From Lycorma delicatula (taxonomy: Eukaryota > Arthropoda > Insecta > Hemiptera > Fulgoridae), in NCBI RefSeq assembly GCF_047948215.1, contig NC_134464.1, positions 3,916,001-3,980,000 of the forward strand: a stretch of 64,000 bases of DNA. Direction: 5' to 3'. Below the pieces are notes generated by a model. It did no database searches and had not been told where the DNA came from. It saw only the letters and a list, made by a program, of their open reading frames with translations. Of this stretch, positions 24,900 to 36,679 are shown piece after piece (the first letter of the stretch is position 1; the number at the start of each line of letters is the position of its first letter). The translations under genes were made by a program, and so were the position numbers.

Positions 24900-25589
24900 G
24901 TAGAGTCGCCGAATGGCATCTGGCTCCTTAGAACCTTACGGTAGCCCTGAAAAGGATCGTTTGTGTGTTTAACAAGGTAACCCTTAGTAGAAGGGTTGCT
25001 GCTTGTTAGTCCGGAAGCTGGTCTCCGGCGACGTCGTCTCGGCTGCAGTCGGGATCTGCGGCTGCCTCATCGAAATCAAATCGAGCTTCCCCTCATCGGC
25101 AGTCGGGTCGGCGTCGGTTCTCTTCTGCCGGCGCGGCCGAGGCGGTTCTCCCCTAGCGATCCACGCATGGCCTGCCGTGCTTGCTGTTGTGCACGGCTAG
25201 TGTCGCGCTCACCGATATTGAAGCATAACATGTATGTGGCATGTGGCAACGAAGTATATATAAATCTTTTTTGCCTGTTGATTTAACCAAACCGGATATG
25301 TTTTGGTAGTTGACGGGGTGCGCCTACCCGTTTTAGTGATATATGACAAGCGGGCGGTGGGACACGCAAGCGAATGGTGAATGGTACCACGGTTTTAGGT
25401 TAGCTCTAGGAGCTAGTTAGGACACCGGTCGCTAAACTGTTTCGAGGCTCAGTAGCCGTTTGTGACACAGACATTCGGTCTTATGCTTTAGGGCGACCGA
25501 ATGGAGTGGTGGCTGGAGAAGTGCCAAAACAATATCCAAACTGGATAAGTCGATTTGGCACATTGATTTTTGAGTTCGGGGCTTATACT
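24900..25589. other. GC-rich patch of unknown origin
   Basis: 24990-25220 is markedly GC-rich, with open frames on the plus strand (24996-25286 and 25003-25200) that I do not recognise. 25095-25165 matches the block at 16720-16790. It may be part of the LINE whose tail begins at 25590, but I cannot connect them. Confidence 0.4.
25095..25165 (+). repeat. GC-rich block shared with 16720-16790, copy 2
   Basis: Starts gtcgggtcggcgtc and carries the gcggccgaggcgg core; see copy 1. Same orientation as copy 1. Confidence 0.65.
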
Positions 25590-25950
25590 CCAGACACCCT
25601 GTTTTTAAGATTCAGCATGTCATTTCGCAAACGACTAGACGTAATAACAGTGAGCTTCTGCCTGATCGATCCCCAGTCGTACAGGAATTTCAGGCATTGA
25701 ACGTGCAGATAATGCGGCAAAAGCGGTTGTTTTTAGCCTCGTTTTACCAGTTGCGTTGATTCTCGTCGGTCTGTTTCCTGAAGGGATAGTTTCCGATAAG
25801 CGGCAAAGCGAGTAGGTCGCTACCGTGAACGATAAACTTAAGGACAGTGTTTCACCGTGGAGTTCCTGCTGCAGAAATAATCGTCGAGAGGAGGTTATCT
25901 GCTGTGTGCGAGTGGGGCACACTAGGCTCACTCATGGATGTCTAATGACT
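25590..25950 (+). pseudogene. Jockey/I-type LINE relic, RNase H and C-terminal part
   Basis: Plus-strand translation gives IPSRTGISGIERADNAAKAV at about 25666-25725, matching the RNase H end motif (HxGIxGNExAD) of non-LTR retrotransposons. About 30 codons later come VNDKLKDSVSPWSS, RNNRREEVICCVRVGHTRLT and HG at about 25825-25935, the conserved C-terminal RREE...RxGHTxLTHG block of Jockey/R1-type elements. Stops interrupt the region between the blocks. The reverse transcriptase domain is missing upstream and the Cys-rich tail is missing downstream. A T run follows at 25969-25979. Confidence 0.75.
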
Positions 25951-26123
25951 TTAGCATAACCTACAGGGTTTTTTTTTCATTTTAAGATGTATTTAAAATG
26001 TTTTTGTTTTTAATTCATTTTTTATTTTTAACATTTAGTTATTTTATATGTATCGTGTTCGGGCGATGATAAAGCCGAAGCGTTTTTTGCCTAGAAAAAG
26101 TTAAATAAAAAGAAAAATTTAGT

Positions 26124-26553
26124 TACTTACGTATTAGCCCGTCCACCCCATAACCGTGATCCTGAAAACCGTGAACATTGAAAATACTTCAAAGTTACGG
26201 GATCATTAACATATTTTACATATTAAAAATGTAATTATACATATAAATAACCCTTATAATTATACATATAAATTACCAAATTGTGAACCTACGCTTGCTT
26301 CGTTCGCTTATCTCGACTAATTAACTGTGATGTTTTGATTATTTAAATAATAAATAATTGCAATAATCACTGAATTTATTATTTAAACACTCAAAACGCT
26401 GTTATAATTAGTCAAGGTTAGCGAGCGTAGGTTAAATCATGTATAAAATAAATAAATAAAAATGGTATAATAATGATTGATTATATCTGGTGATAATAAC
26501 AATAACGCAGAAGTTTGCAATTTATTATTGGTCGACGGGCTAATACGTAAGTA
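26124..26553. mobile_element. 430 bp MITE with perfect 20 bp inverted ends
   Basis: tacttacgtattagcccgtc at 26124-26143 is the exact reverse complement of 26534-26553. Imperfect pairing may continue a few bases outward (aattt / aaattt). Nested inside, 26287-26356 (aacctacgcttgct... to ttaaataataaat) pairs imperfectly with 26361-26436 (...ttagcgagcgtaggtt). No coding capacity. It has the form of a non-autonomous DNA transposon with a palindromic core. I could not define the target duplication. Confidence 0.85.
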
Positions 26554-26869
26554 CCAAAATTTATTATAACGGTGAAAGGAGTGCAGAGATGCGCCCAATA
26601 GATTCATGGTTCCCGTGTATCAAAATTTTACTTTAAAAGTAGAATAATCTTTTTTTATGTTCTCATTGAATTTCCACTTAATTTCTTTTTCCCGCCTTCA
26701 ACAGGAAAGTTTGGATGCGTCTCTTTATCAGCCTTTTTTTAATCGTAAAATATGAAATCTTAAATTTATTTTAAATTGTTTTTTAATAGTTATTATTCTT
26801 CTGTTACTGATATCCTCGCTTACGGTTTCGGCATACAGGTGCATTTACCAAATCAGAAGCCACCGTGAC

Positions 26870-28285
26870 GATGTTGTAGGTATTTATTTGAAGCGTTACT
26901 CGTTTTCATGAAAGCAACCGCATTAAGGAACAGTCACACGGTCCGACAATGCTGCTCTTGCCACATTGACTCGCCGCTTGTGAGCGGCCAATTTTCCCCG
27001 TCACCCGCTAAGTTCCAGGGTGGCCCGGTCACTCCCCCCCCCCTTGAGCAGGGCAGTCAAATATTAGGTGTTCATTTGACCGGACCTCCCCGCAGACGCA
27101 CATCTCATAAGCCGCCAGGCGAAACCGAAACAGATATTGGTTCAAATTAACATGGTGAGCACCTGGACACCTGTTGCCCTTAAAAACGAACTCGAGGCAT
27201 ACCACCCTCCCAGATGCTGTATAAACTTGTACAGGGATCTTCCCTTAGTCGTGGTGTCCCATTCCAGCTGTCATGCTTCCAACGCGAGGCTCTGCAGCCT
27301 CTTCCGCAAGCGGGAAATGGGCACCTGAACGAAATTTTGATCCGGTGGATTGTGATCACCGTTCCATTCCAGTACTGGCCCGGCCCGAACCGCTTCCCAA
27401 ATTCCTCGGTCTCCCTGCCTCTTCGCAATCTCCACATGGCTGCCCGAACTTTCACCACTAAACCGATTGGGAGAACTTTTCCCAATACGGTGGTACCCTC
27501 GTAGGAGGTTGTTTTAAAAACACCAACGCATACAATTAAGTATAATTTGTCTGCACCCTTGAGAAGCGTAACCTTCGTCTTGGGCACAGAAATCTTTAAA
27601 TTTTGATTGTCCATCCAGCCCTCCGCGGTTGACAAGGCCGCTTGCGCTCGATCTTTCAGCTGCGGTCGTGAATTACCACGAACTAAAAGGAGACAGTCAT
27701 CGGTGAAAGCCTGGGCTATAACCTCTTCTGGGAATGTAAATCCTAGAAACCCGTCAAATCACAGGTTCCACAGCAGGGAACCAAGAATGGAACCCTACGT
27801 GCTTCCCCTGGTGACGGATTTTTCCACAGCTAGATGCGGATCTTTAAACACAGCCGTAAGATGAGACAAATAGTCACGTACTACGGCCTGCAGGGCTATG
27901 GAACATTGCGACACTCCAACTCATAGAGGACAGAACTCCAACACAAGGAAGGAAATGCTGCCTCTATTTCTATAAAAATTGCCAAAACTTATTTACAGTC
28001 GGCGCTTTGCACCTCGGCAAGAGCATTTAAGATACAATCTTCGGTGCCATCCACTTTCGTGAAGCCATGCGGGCCTCGATTTAGAAAACAGTTCACCTCA
28101 ATGCTTTCTCAGAGCCGTTCCACAACCTGCCTTTCAAGCAACTTGCTGATTACCGGCAATAGGCTGATGGGCCGATAACTGCCGACCTCGCTAGAATCCT
28201 TTTCTGGTTTTAAGAGCATCCTCACCAAAGCTACTTCCCAACAAGTCGGAAAGCAGCTTCGGCTAAGGCACCCCGTGAACCGTTG
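26870..28285 (-). pseudogene. R1/I-type LINE reverse transcriptase relic
   Basis: Minus strand, from 28260 down: LLKPEKDSSEVGSYRPISLL then PVISKLLERQVVERL (reverse transcriptase start), a HGFTKVDGTEDCILNAL block (about 28070), LAIFIEIEAAFPSLCWSSVL (about 27975, palm motif A region), a decayed GSLLWN block and AFTDDCLLLVRGNSRPQ (about 27700). The usual catalytic AFADD has Thr for Ala here, with both Asp kept. AEGWMDNQNLKISVPKTKVT follows, then the thumb, then FRFRLAAYEMCVCGEVRSN and EHLIFDCPA (about 27090-27040), the Cys-rich tail. Stops and frameshifts abound. The 5' part is truncated at 28285. The element would copy itself by target-primed reverse transcription; this copy cannot. Confidence 0.85.
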
Positions 28286-28289
28286 TAAG

Positions 28290-31220
28290 TTTTACCCTGT
28301 TTACGTAATTTTGTTATAATTCAGAAAAACTGTTATTATATCTCGCGACAGATGGAAAGTATGTACGTGCGTATAATCTGTGACCTGACCTTTGTATTTG
28401 AATTACATTTTGCGAACGATATAACATATAAAAAAAGGTAAAAGAGCACTCTACGATCCCTAAGTTCCCCAATTTGTAGAGCAAGGTCACCCTCACTATC
28501 TCGAGATTTCGCCTAATTAAAGTCTCTTTTCTTAGGCGCATTTGTTAATGATTAAAAAATATTTGCAGAATCGCACCCCTACCCCATTAAATAAACTAGT
28601 GGCTAAGCGGGTGTACTGCGTCAATAGTGTACCCCCTGTCACCACAAAGAGCGCGCTAGTGCAGCACCGACGTACTGAATTGAGTTGTGTAAGCCGCTTG
28701 ACGGGAAAGTCCTACAACAGTGGTGTCAGCTTTTTTCTGTCGTTTTAGTTTCAAGTTACTGACTTCAAATTATTTTTCTGGAAATGCGGCGTTATCAAAG
28801 ATAGTAATGATTTCAGTCCGTACCGATAAGAGGTCAGGAAGTTAATTAACTTTCCACCCCTAAAAGTAACGAGTTTTGTTTTCTTTTTAACCTATCGATT
28901 GGATTTTTTTTTAAATTGAGGCTTTAAGAACAGAAAGTTTTTAATCTTCAGAGAAATAGAGTAAATAAATATCGATAATAAATAAACATTACATTTTTTA
29001 AAGTTAGTTTTTCCTTGAAGTATCCCAAAATATTGTCATTTAAGCGGTATTCGTACTAATTTTTACGTAATGCATTGAAAATAAATACTGTAGCGCACGA
29101 TTATTTTACGTATCTTTCATTGTGGACTACTAAAAAATTAAATAAAAGCTTGAATTAAATGAGTTTTTTAAGAAAAGTTATAGAAAAATAATTTATTTAA
29201 AATCCCTTCCGCTGAGTAGAATGGAGGCGATGCGCTATCCTCTACGTGGAAGCCGATTGTCTCCGAGTATAACGACCTCATATCTTTATCCTTGATACAT
29301 CTCTTCCGATTTCGGTTCTTTCGGGTGTATTTCTGAACCTTCTACGCCCGTACTGAGGATACTTGGACCCGCAGAACGATATTTCATCAGGACGGAGGTA
29401 GATACCTTTAGTACCGTGTTCGTCAGGGTAAGAGCTATCCTAGCTGTTGTTTGTAGTAGCAAGATGTTAACTGCAGCGTGTACTATTGTTTAGTGTAGTA
29501 ATGTACCCGGTGACTCGATCTATTATTAAGGTATTATTTTTAATAATACCTTTTTATCTTCAGTCGTTTTTTTGTCAACGACGATATAACTTTGAATATA
29601 GTTGACGCGTAATTAATTCGTAAATAACTCGATTCGGTCGGCGCCAAATGAAACGCATAAATCTGATCGTAAATCGTCAAACGTACAACATCAAAACATA
29701 TAATTTGTTCGTGGAAATTTCGAGACGGTCTGTTACAACGCTATGCGCTTTTTGTTTAGAACAGGATAGCTCTTCCAAGTCGATAGAGTGTGATCAAAAG
29801 GACTATAAACCGATCCAAAGAGGGTTTTCAGATGGCCGCACGATAAGCTGGGACAACTAATCTCTCCTAAAATACAAAAAAATGCACGACAAAATCGTTG
29901 AGAACGGAACTGAAATTTTCTCGTGAAAATATTCTCGATTTCACGATGTATAGAAACTACGATCTCTTATAAAACTGTGAAAAATGAAAAACCCTATTCG
30001 ACAGATAAAAATAGTTTTAAAGCAAACCGAGAAAATAACAGTTTTCACGGGTGTATATAATTTAATTTTATTAAATGTAGAAAATAAGCCAAACGATCGT
30101 ACGTTTGCACCGAAAAACACGATCCGACAGTTTTTTATTTCCTATAAGCGACGCATAATAATAAATACCGCAACATAAAGCGGATGGAAGAAATAAAGGT
30201 TTTAGACCGTAGTAGAGAATCAATAAATGCAAGATGGCGTACAGTAGTGGCGGCACGGTACCACCGGAGCGGGACGATGACGATGACGATGACGTTTAAT
30301 ATAATCCGTTTATCCTCAACCGCGCTATACTATTTCGTTCGATATGCGTCCTGCCGCATTTAGACGCCCTTTATGCGAGACAGGTTTACCGCTATATACA
30401 CATACATATCCCATTAATCCAAGCGATTGCCAATTTATCGTTTAAACAACCGATTAACCTTTAACGAGACGTAAGCACGAAAACGTAAAATTTTAACGAC
30501 GCTGAAAAGCCAGTATAACAAACACAATAAAAACATACCGCGTACGAAACGACATCTTCTTATTAGGCGTTATATAAATGCACCTTATGTATGATAATAG
30601 CGTTATACATACACTATTTACATACTAGCTTGATTTGCTAGTGCAGTAGGAATTCCAAAAAATATACGAGACTTAATACAAAAGATAATAAAAAAGGTTA
30701 TCGCTTAAGTGAAAGAAAAGCATTCAGTTTGTCTCTTCTTTTATGTAATTCTAATGGACCAAGTATTAACATTAAAGCCCGAACGCTACAAATAAAAAAC
30801 GTATAAGACTTTTCTTTTAATAAAAAACGATACGATAATAGTCGTTCAAACAGAACGGCTACACGACAAAGTGAAAAAAACAATAAATGAAAGTATAAAA
30901 AAGACATCATTCATAACCCAGATTGAAATCAATAGCCGAATACAGCAAGAAAATAAAAATAAAATGTATTAAATACTAATCTATCCTCTACGGTTAACAG
31001 CTCGGTTTGATATTACACAGTTCTGAAATAACTTTCCTTAACAGAAATTTTCTTCAGTTTCCCAGTGGCTATTTAGTATCTGAAAAAAAAACACCTTTTT
31101 CAGAAAACCGGTAAATGGAAAATCACATTTAATTAACGCTTCCGTTACCCGTTTTGTGAAAATATAACCGATAACTTACGGAACGGATAGTAGGATATCC
31201 TATTTTTTAGGAGTAGGAGT
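28290..31220. other. Intergenic DNA, no gene seen
   Basis: 29200-29480 is a GC-richer patch with repeat-like text but no second copy here. A perfect 11 bp hairpin occurs at 29528-29552 (aaggtattatt, ttt, aataatacctt). A (GATGAC)n tract lies at about 30274-30296. Open frames at 29648-29860, 29984-30178 and 30698-30910 are short and unrecognised. The plus strand from about 29.9 to 31.1 kb is A-rich. Confidence 0.45.
29528..29552. repeat. Perfect 11 bp hairpin
   Basis: aaggtattatt, ttt, aataatacctt, followed by a T run. Confidence 0.85.
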
Positions 31221-31232
31221 AGAGTGTAGGTC

Positions 31233-31258
31233 CTCGGTGTGCTTTAAGGCACACCGAG
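31233..31258. repeat. Perfect 10 bp GC-rich hairpin
   Basis: ctcggtgtgc, tttaag, gcacaccgag. The stem is unusually GC-rich for this window. Confidence 0.9.
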
Positions 31259-31301
31259 AGGGGTTGTTTGTCTCGATTCAATTGAATCACCGAAATTGAT
31301 T

Positions 31302-31329
31302 CACCGAAAAAAATCCCTTTTTTTCGGTG
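31302..31329. repeat. Perfect 12 bp hairpin
   Basis: caccgaaaaaaa, tccc, tttttttcggtg. It lies 44 bp from the previous hairpin; the caccg motif recurs at 31289 and in the first stem. Confidence 0.9.
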
Positions 31330-32099
31330 TTCTTTTGCGGGTTTGGCAAGATTTAGTTTCCAATACTTCAGTTTAATATGTACAATATCTATATTCTTAA
31401 CAAACTTATGCGATTCGGTAAGAATGGTTCCGCCTAGTACGGTATATACGGCAACTTCTACATTTTACCGCAGTGTTTTTCCGGTAAATCTGGGTCGTTT
31501 TCTTATTCCTCCTGTTTCACGGTTTTTGGGCTTGATTAGCCTGTTCGGGCCGATCAGCGTCTCGGTCTGCCTACATTTCTTCTTCCATCCGGTTAAAAAA
31601 ATAGGAAGCGGTTCCGTTCGAAATTGGTTTTAAACTAAAATCGTGACAGGTTTTATACTTATTTTTAGAACGTATACGAAAAATTATAATATGCCGTAAT
31701 ATCTCGACGAATTCGCCTAAAATATATTACGTAGAAAATTTTACTCTCCGATTATCTATTGAAGAATTGTTTTCTAGCGACAGATTTTTAAAAATTGAAT
31801 AACTGAAATTTCGTCAACATCTTTACTTTAAAGTAATTCAGTTAGCAACTATTTTTAACACGCTTCATGGTTTAATGAAGCGTCTCCTTAAAGAATAAAG
31901 TCTAAATGTAAATATAGCTTGTACATAAATCGCAGCGCTCAAGGATACAAATGCAAAATCCAGGAAGTATAAGACTTTTGATGTCGACAAATTCAGGAGT
32001 AGTTTATATCTCGAATGTTATATTCTTTACTATTCTTAAGTTATTGCCAACAAAACTTAATTAATACAGCTGTTTAAAGATATTTCTCGGCTCGTTTAA
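31330..32099. other. Non-coding DNA with one 96-codon open frame
   Basis: The plus-strand frame 31343-31633 begins 13 bp after the hairpin pair and encodes a hydrophobic, Phe- and Ser-rich sequence with no domain I recognise. No splice or promoter context supports it. Confidence 0.35.
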
Positions 32100-32455
32100 A
32101 AACTCTGATGTGGACATCACATGACTTTCTTGTACGCCCATTAAATTACATTTACACATTTTTTTTTTAAATGAGAAAGTACGTAAAATTTATATTTCAT
32201 TAAAAAGTTCTAATATTTTTTCTTTTTTCTTTATATTGAATTATTATTTATCGTAAATATTTTTTTTATAATGAGAGGGTTAATATATCAATATATTAAA
32301 ATTAAAAAAAAAGGGAAATAAATTCTGATTCGAACCGATGTGCCTTCCCGTAAGATCCAAATATTTCATTAATTAAAATTTTATTTGGCTGTAACTCGAA
32401 CCGATGAAAGTAAGTACAACTTGCGATATATCGTTAAAAAGCTCTTATTGAAAAA
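32100..32455 (-). repeat. Dispersed repeat family A, copy 3 (truncated)
   Basis: Reverse orientation. Begins aactctgatgtggac and keeps cgaaccgatgtgccttcc and atttggctgtaactcgaacc. Ends near 32455, close to the break point of copy 2. CpG sites in the shared block are intact. Confidence 0.8.
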
Positions 32456-32700
32456 AGAGTAAACAATCTACTCGGTATTTTTATATTTAAAAAAAAATAA
32501 TAAAGAAGAAAAAATATACACATCCGCATCATCCGAGATCAAGATCTGTGTAGAAAATCGCCGATCAGCTATTTTACAATGGCTACAAAAAAATAGATTT
32601 TCCTTCAGAAATTCCAACAGCTATTATAAACACAGGCTTATTAAGAAAAATTATTTCTCATCCCGCGTGAGGATGTATCAGCTAAACCGGGTGTACAAAC

Positions 32701-32886
32701 CCACAGGGTCGGTCTGGTAGAGAACTTGTCGCAAATCGACTGATTTCGAAGTCGAAAGTTCTAAGGTTCAAATCCTAGTAAAGGCAGTTACTTTTATACG
32801 GATTTGAATATTAGCTACCGCATGTAGCTGGAACGGTCGACCTGAGACGGTACAAGACTACACTTCATTTACATTCGTACATATCA
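32701..32886 (+). mobile_element. tRNA-derived SINE family 1, copy 1
   Basis: Aligns with 47154-47386 over the tRNA-like head and the 3' end (acaagactacacttcattta then tcgtacatatca). The A box is degraded (cggtctggtagag); the B box is ggttcaaatcc near 32765. About 50 bp of the middle present in copy 2 is deleted. It abuts a mariner relic beginning at about 32887. Confidence 0.75.
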
Positions 32887-33530
32887 AGCCCGATTATTGT
32901 ACAATCTACGATTCCACATCAAACATTGATAGTCCACGGACGTTGATGTTCTACTTCCCTTACCAACCGTGGATTTTGCACTGCCCAATAATGCATATTA
33001 TGTCTGTTTACTGCTCCGTGATAAATAAAACCCGATTCGTTGGAAAGTAGAACATTAAGAAAAAGATTTCATCTTCCTGTACTTTTTCCAGCGCCCATCG
33101 ACAGAATGCTGCTCTTAATTAAAAGCGGTTGCCGTGCAATTCCCGATCCAGCTAAATGTGGTAGGATGGAATTTCAGGCGTTTTAATATTTTCAGAACAC
33201 CGGTTTTAGATAACCCGGAGTCACGCAGAATTCTACTTGAACTAACATAAGGATCTACATGACCGCCGCAGCCACCGCTATTTCATTGTGTCATACTGTC
33301 ACAGCATTTTGACGGCTCTTATTTTTGACCCTCAAACTTCCAGTATCATTAAACTGTTTTACAATTCTGTACAGAAGCACGACTTGGAATATTTTTTCCG
33401 GGGAATCGTGGAGCGTACAAAGCTTACTGTCTGATCAACATTTCGGTGACATTCGACCTGCACACAGGTCCCACCGTGCTAAAAGCAACGCTTTTACTTT
33501 ACGCTGGTAACAGTCCGTTGTCAATTAATT
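32887..33530 (-). pseudogene. Mariner-like transposase relic, N-terminal half
   Basis: Minus strand: YRIVKQFNDTGSLRVKNKSR (HTH end, about 33370-33310), SSSRILRDSGLSKTGVLKIL and KRLKFHPTT (about 33240-33155), a decayed linker, then SNESGFIYHGAVNRHNMHYW at about 33030-32970. SNESGF is the SDEAxF-type first catalytic region with Asp replaced by Asn. AVQNPRLVREVEHQRPWTIN and VWCGI-like text end at about 32890. Everything C-terminal, including the second and third catalytic residues, is gone; the SINE at 32701-32886 begins at that point. Confidence 0.75.
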
Positions 33531-33539
33531 TACATACAG

Positions 33540-36470
33540 ATTATTTAATTTAATTTCTAAGCGTAGATTTTTTTAATTTAGTTATTATTTATCGATTTTA
33601 TTTATTTAATTTAAAAAATTTTAATAATCAAATATTTATCGCCTGTCGCAGAACTAATACATCAGATTTCTAAATGCGATCATCATAACTACTAAACGTA
33701 CATCAGAGAAACGAATTAAGATCGTCTGATATTCAATAATTTGCAATTATCGGCACCTTTCGGTCTCATGATTTTTTAAGGAGACTGAATTTAGCGCAAG
33801 CCAATATACTACGTTAAAAGTTGCCTAGGTGCAACATATCGCTACCACCTAGCGGAGAATCAATATACTAAATATGGAGACAGTGAAGCATTTTCTTTTT
33901 TAAAGCTGTTTTTATTGCTTTTAATGTTTTTTATAAACCTTCTCAGTTACGCGAAGAAACGGGTAGTTTTTTTAAATCCCCTTAATATAATAGTATAAAG
34001 TATTCTGTTGTACGGATGACCGATACTTTTCTTTCCTTTTATTTTGATCTTATTTATTTGCGATTACTTTCATTCTTCCTTCCTTCCTTCCTTCTTCTCT
34101 CATCTCTCTTCTATCAAGTTCATTTCGTGTTCTACCGTTTATTTTATACTTAGAATGGAACTTCTGTTAATAATTTTCATTTTCCTCTGTTTTTGCATAT
34201 TATTATAAAAGAAAAATAGAATCGGTAATTTGTTTTTAATTTAAATCAAAATAGTGCGGTTTTTTATTTTTGCGTGTATAAACACTTATCAAGAATGTTT
34301 TTTACGTTAATCGATGACCTGGGTTATAATAATTATAAAATATTTGTACGATTATCCCTGTGGTTGATAAGTAATGAATTTGAAAAAAAATTAATTTCGG
34401 AATAAAAACAGTAAAACTCATATTTAACTCGTATAATAAATATGTGTACGAAAACCAGAAGATATGAAGAAAATCCATACAAGTACCCTGGCTATCACGA
34501 CATCAGAAATTTAGTAATCGTTTTTAAAGTTAATTATTTTAAATTTTAAACGGTCAATATTTTTAATTTTTACACGGTTTCAAATCAGGTGAATAAAAAA
34601 AATTCAATACAAATAAGGTTAATGGGGACCGATTTGTAATATTTTATAAACTAGTTTTTGATGATGACGCAATGTCCTTTATTCAAATTGCTCTAGGAAC
34701 TTGCGTCCAAGGAAGGACTAAACTATCAAAATTAGGGGACTCCCCTGCGGGCTGATCATCCCTCACTCTTCCCCTCTCTCGTATTTTTTATTTTTTCCGA
34801 ATGCCGTGAGAATCGGGTCGCATAACCTTGGCTCCATCTGTGGTGCCCGAACTGCCATTTTCTATTAGTCGGCAGGACAGTCGGAATCGCATAAAAAGGC
34901 AAATAACGATGGAAATAAAGGGGCCCTAGCAAATCTAATAACGCGATCCTTAACGATCGGTTGAAAACGAATTAATTTTAGCCGAAAGAATTTTATTTGC
35001 TTCAGAATTTTATAAAGTTTTTTTTATGCCGGGGTGTTTGTTTTTGTATATTTTTTTTGCTTGAAAAGTTTCGTTTTTCAGAAAGTTATCGAATAAGCGC
35101 AAAATTTGTGTATGGGGAAATACAGTGTGGAAATTTGGAAAAACCAAATACCTATCGCCTGTTAGAATTTTCAAAAAAAATGTCTCGTTCTGAATTCTGT
35201 GAATGTCGCATCATTCGATACTTTCAGAACACTATTTTTGTATAATTACTTAATTATACAAAATTGTAATTATTTTTTTCTTTCGCTTGTAAAATTATAT
35301 AGTACGCAGGAAATAAATTGAGTTCCATCTCACGAAATTTCGCAGCTTTGTCAGCGCTTTAAATTTAATATTTTTTCCCGGTAATTAAAACGTATGAATT
35401 GTATCGGATAGTTCTATTGAAGATTTCGATTGCTTCCTTCGATTTAATCTCTATGACGTAGGAGTAGTGAAAACTTACCCCGTAACTGAATTGTTCGTCT
35501 TTATCGACATAATAAACTATATTTTGTATTCGTGTCGTACTATCGATCCGACTATATTTTCGTTATGAATATGAATCGTTTATTTCATCGATAAAACATT
35601 ATATATTCATTTAAAGCTACCTAATGTAAATTATTTAGGTATTTTCCCCTTAATTCTAAATTGCATCTGATTTTCATGCTACTTCACAAAGTTTTTTTTT
35701 TGTGAAAATTAACGGAAATTCTTCACTCGTTATCTTGATAATCATTAAGCGAGTAAGCTTAGTCGTCTACATGGATACTAAAAGAATACGAAGGTGTTAA
35801 AATTACGTTTCCGCAAAATTAATTTACGTCATTTATTTCGTAAAAACGTTTATTCGTATCGATTATAAGTACGAAGTAATAGTTCGAATTATCACTTATT
35901 TTTACGAAAAAACTACTCGTAACTAAATTTAAAATTTATTCGCGTCGAATAAAGTATACGTTAAGTCGTATCGAGATAATTCATTCCGGAATCCACAGCG
36001 CACTCGACTTATACGATAATTTCAGTTCAGCGATCCCTGGTGGGTCTGAAATTAGATAAATGGTCACGGAGGTACGGCGTTTGTATTAATTTGCCTGAAT
36101 TCTGCGCAACTAACGTTAAAACACAGTTCAACATCGATTCATATTTAACCGCATTGAAGATTGTAGCGTGTATTTGACGTAGTATATATGTTTACTTATA
36201 AAAGAGAAATCTCGATCGTTTAATTTGGTATTTTATAATAATTAAACGTGTTACGTGTATTATGTCGTTTTACTTTTTTACTTATGCGAGCAGGGGTAGA
36301 TCGTTTGCATTGTGATCGTTAAATTAGCCAATTTATGATATTAATTAGAGCTACGTTTGTAAAATATTTAATTAAAGTTTAATTTTTAAAGCCGGCTAAG
36401 GATCGTATAACTTTACGCCCTTGATAAATTTTTAATTCGGATACCACGTAATGAGTTAAATTTAAATTGA
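33540..36470. other. AT-rich intergenic DNA, no gene seen
   Basis: 34600-34980 is a slightly GC-richer patch without recognised content. The open frame at 34997-35245 (plus) is Phe-rich and unrecognised. Confidence 0.5.
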
Positions 36471-36478
36471 GTTAAATT

Positions 36479-36672
36479 TGCAAAAACTTTTCTTTTCGCG
36501 TAACTCGTAACGTGTATTCTGAATGTAAGCCAAATCGGTCCATAAATACAATTTTTCTAAATATTTCAACCCCGGCGCCACCTAGCCGCTCCATTTTTTG
36601 CAAAAATATTTATTTTCGCGTAATTAATATATATTCTGAATATCAGCCAAATCGATATCGAACGTAAATTAT
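36479..36672. repeat. Two diverged tandem units of ~120 bp
   Basis: gcaaaaacttttcttttcgc at 36480 and gcaaaaatatttattttcgc at 36600 each begin a unit running through tgtattctgaat / atattctgaat and agccaaatcg. The period is about 120 bp, with divergence of some 20 per cent by eye. The segment between carries cggcgccacctag. Confidence 0.7.
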
Positions 36673-36679
36673 AGACATC

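Noticed and set aside
25000..25200. Histone H3-like reading (LLxRKL, SSAVG, AIHA)
   Set aside because: Only scattered short matches. The segment between does not align, and part of the block recurs at 16.7 kb as a repeat. A nearby imperfect ccttttcagg hairpin at about 24945 is too weak as a histone stem-loop.
27214..27504. 96-codon plus frame
   Set aside because: Antisense shadow of the R1/I-type LINE relic.
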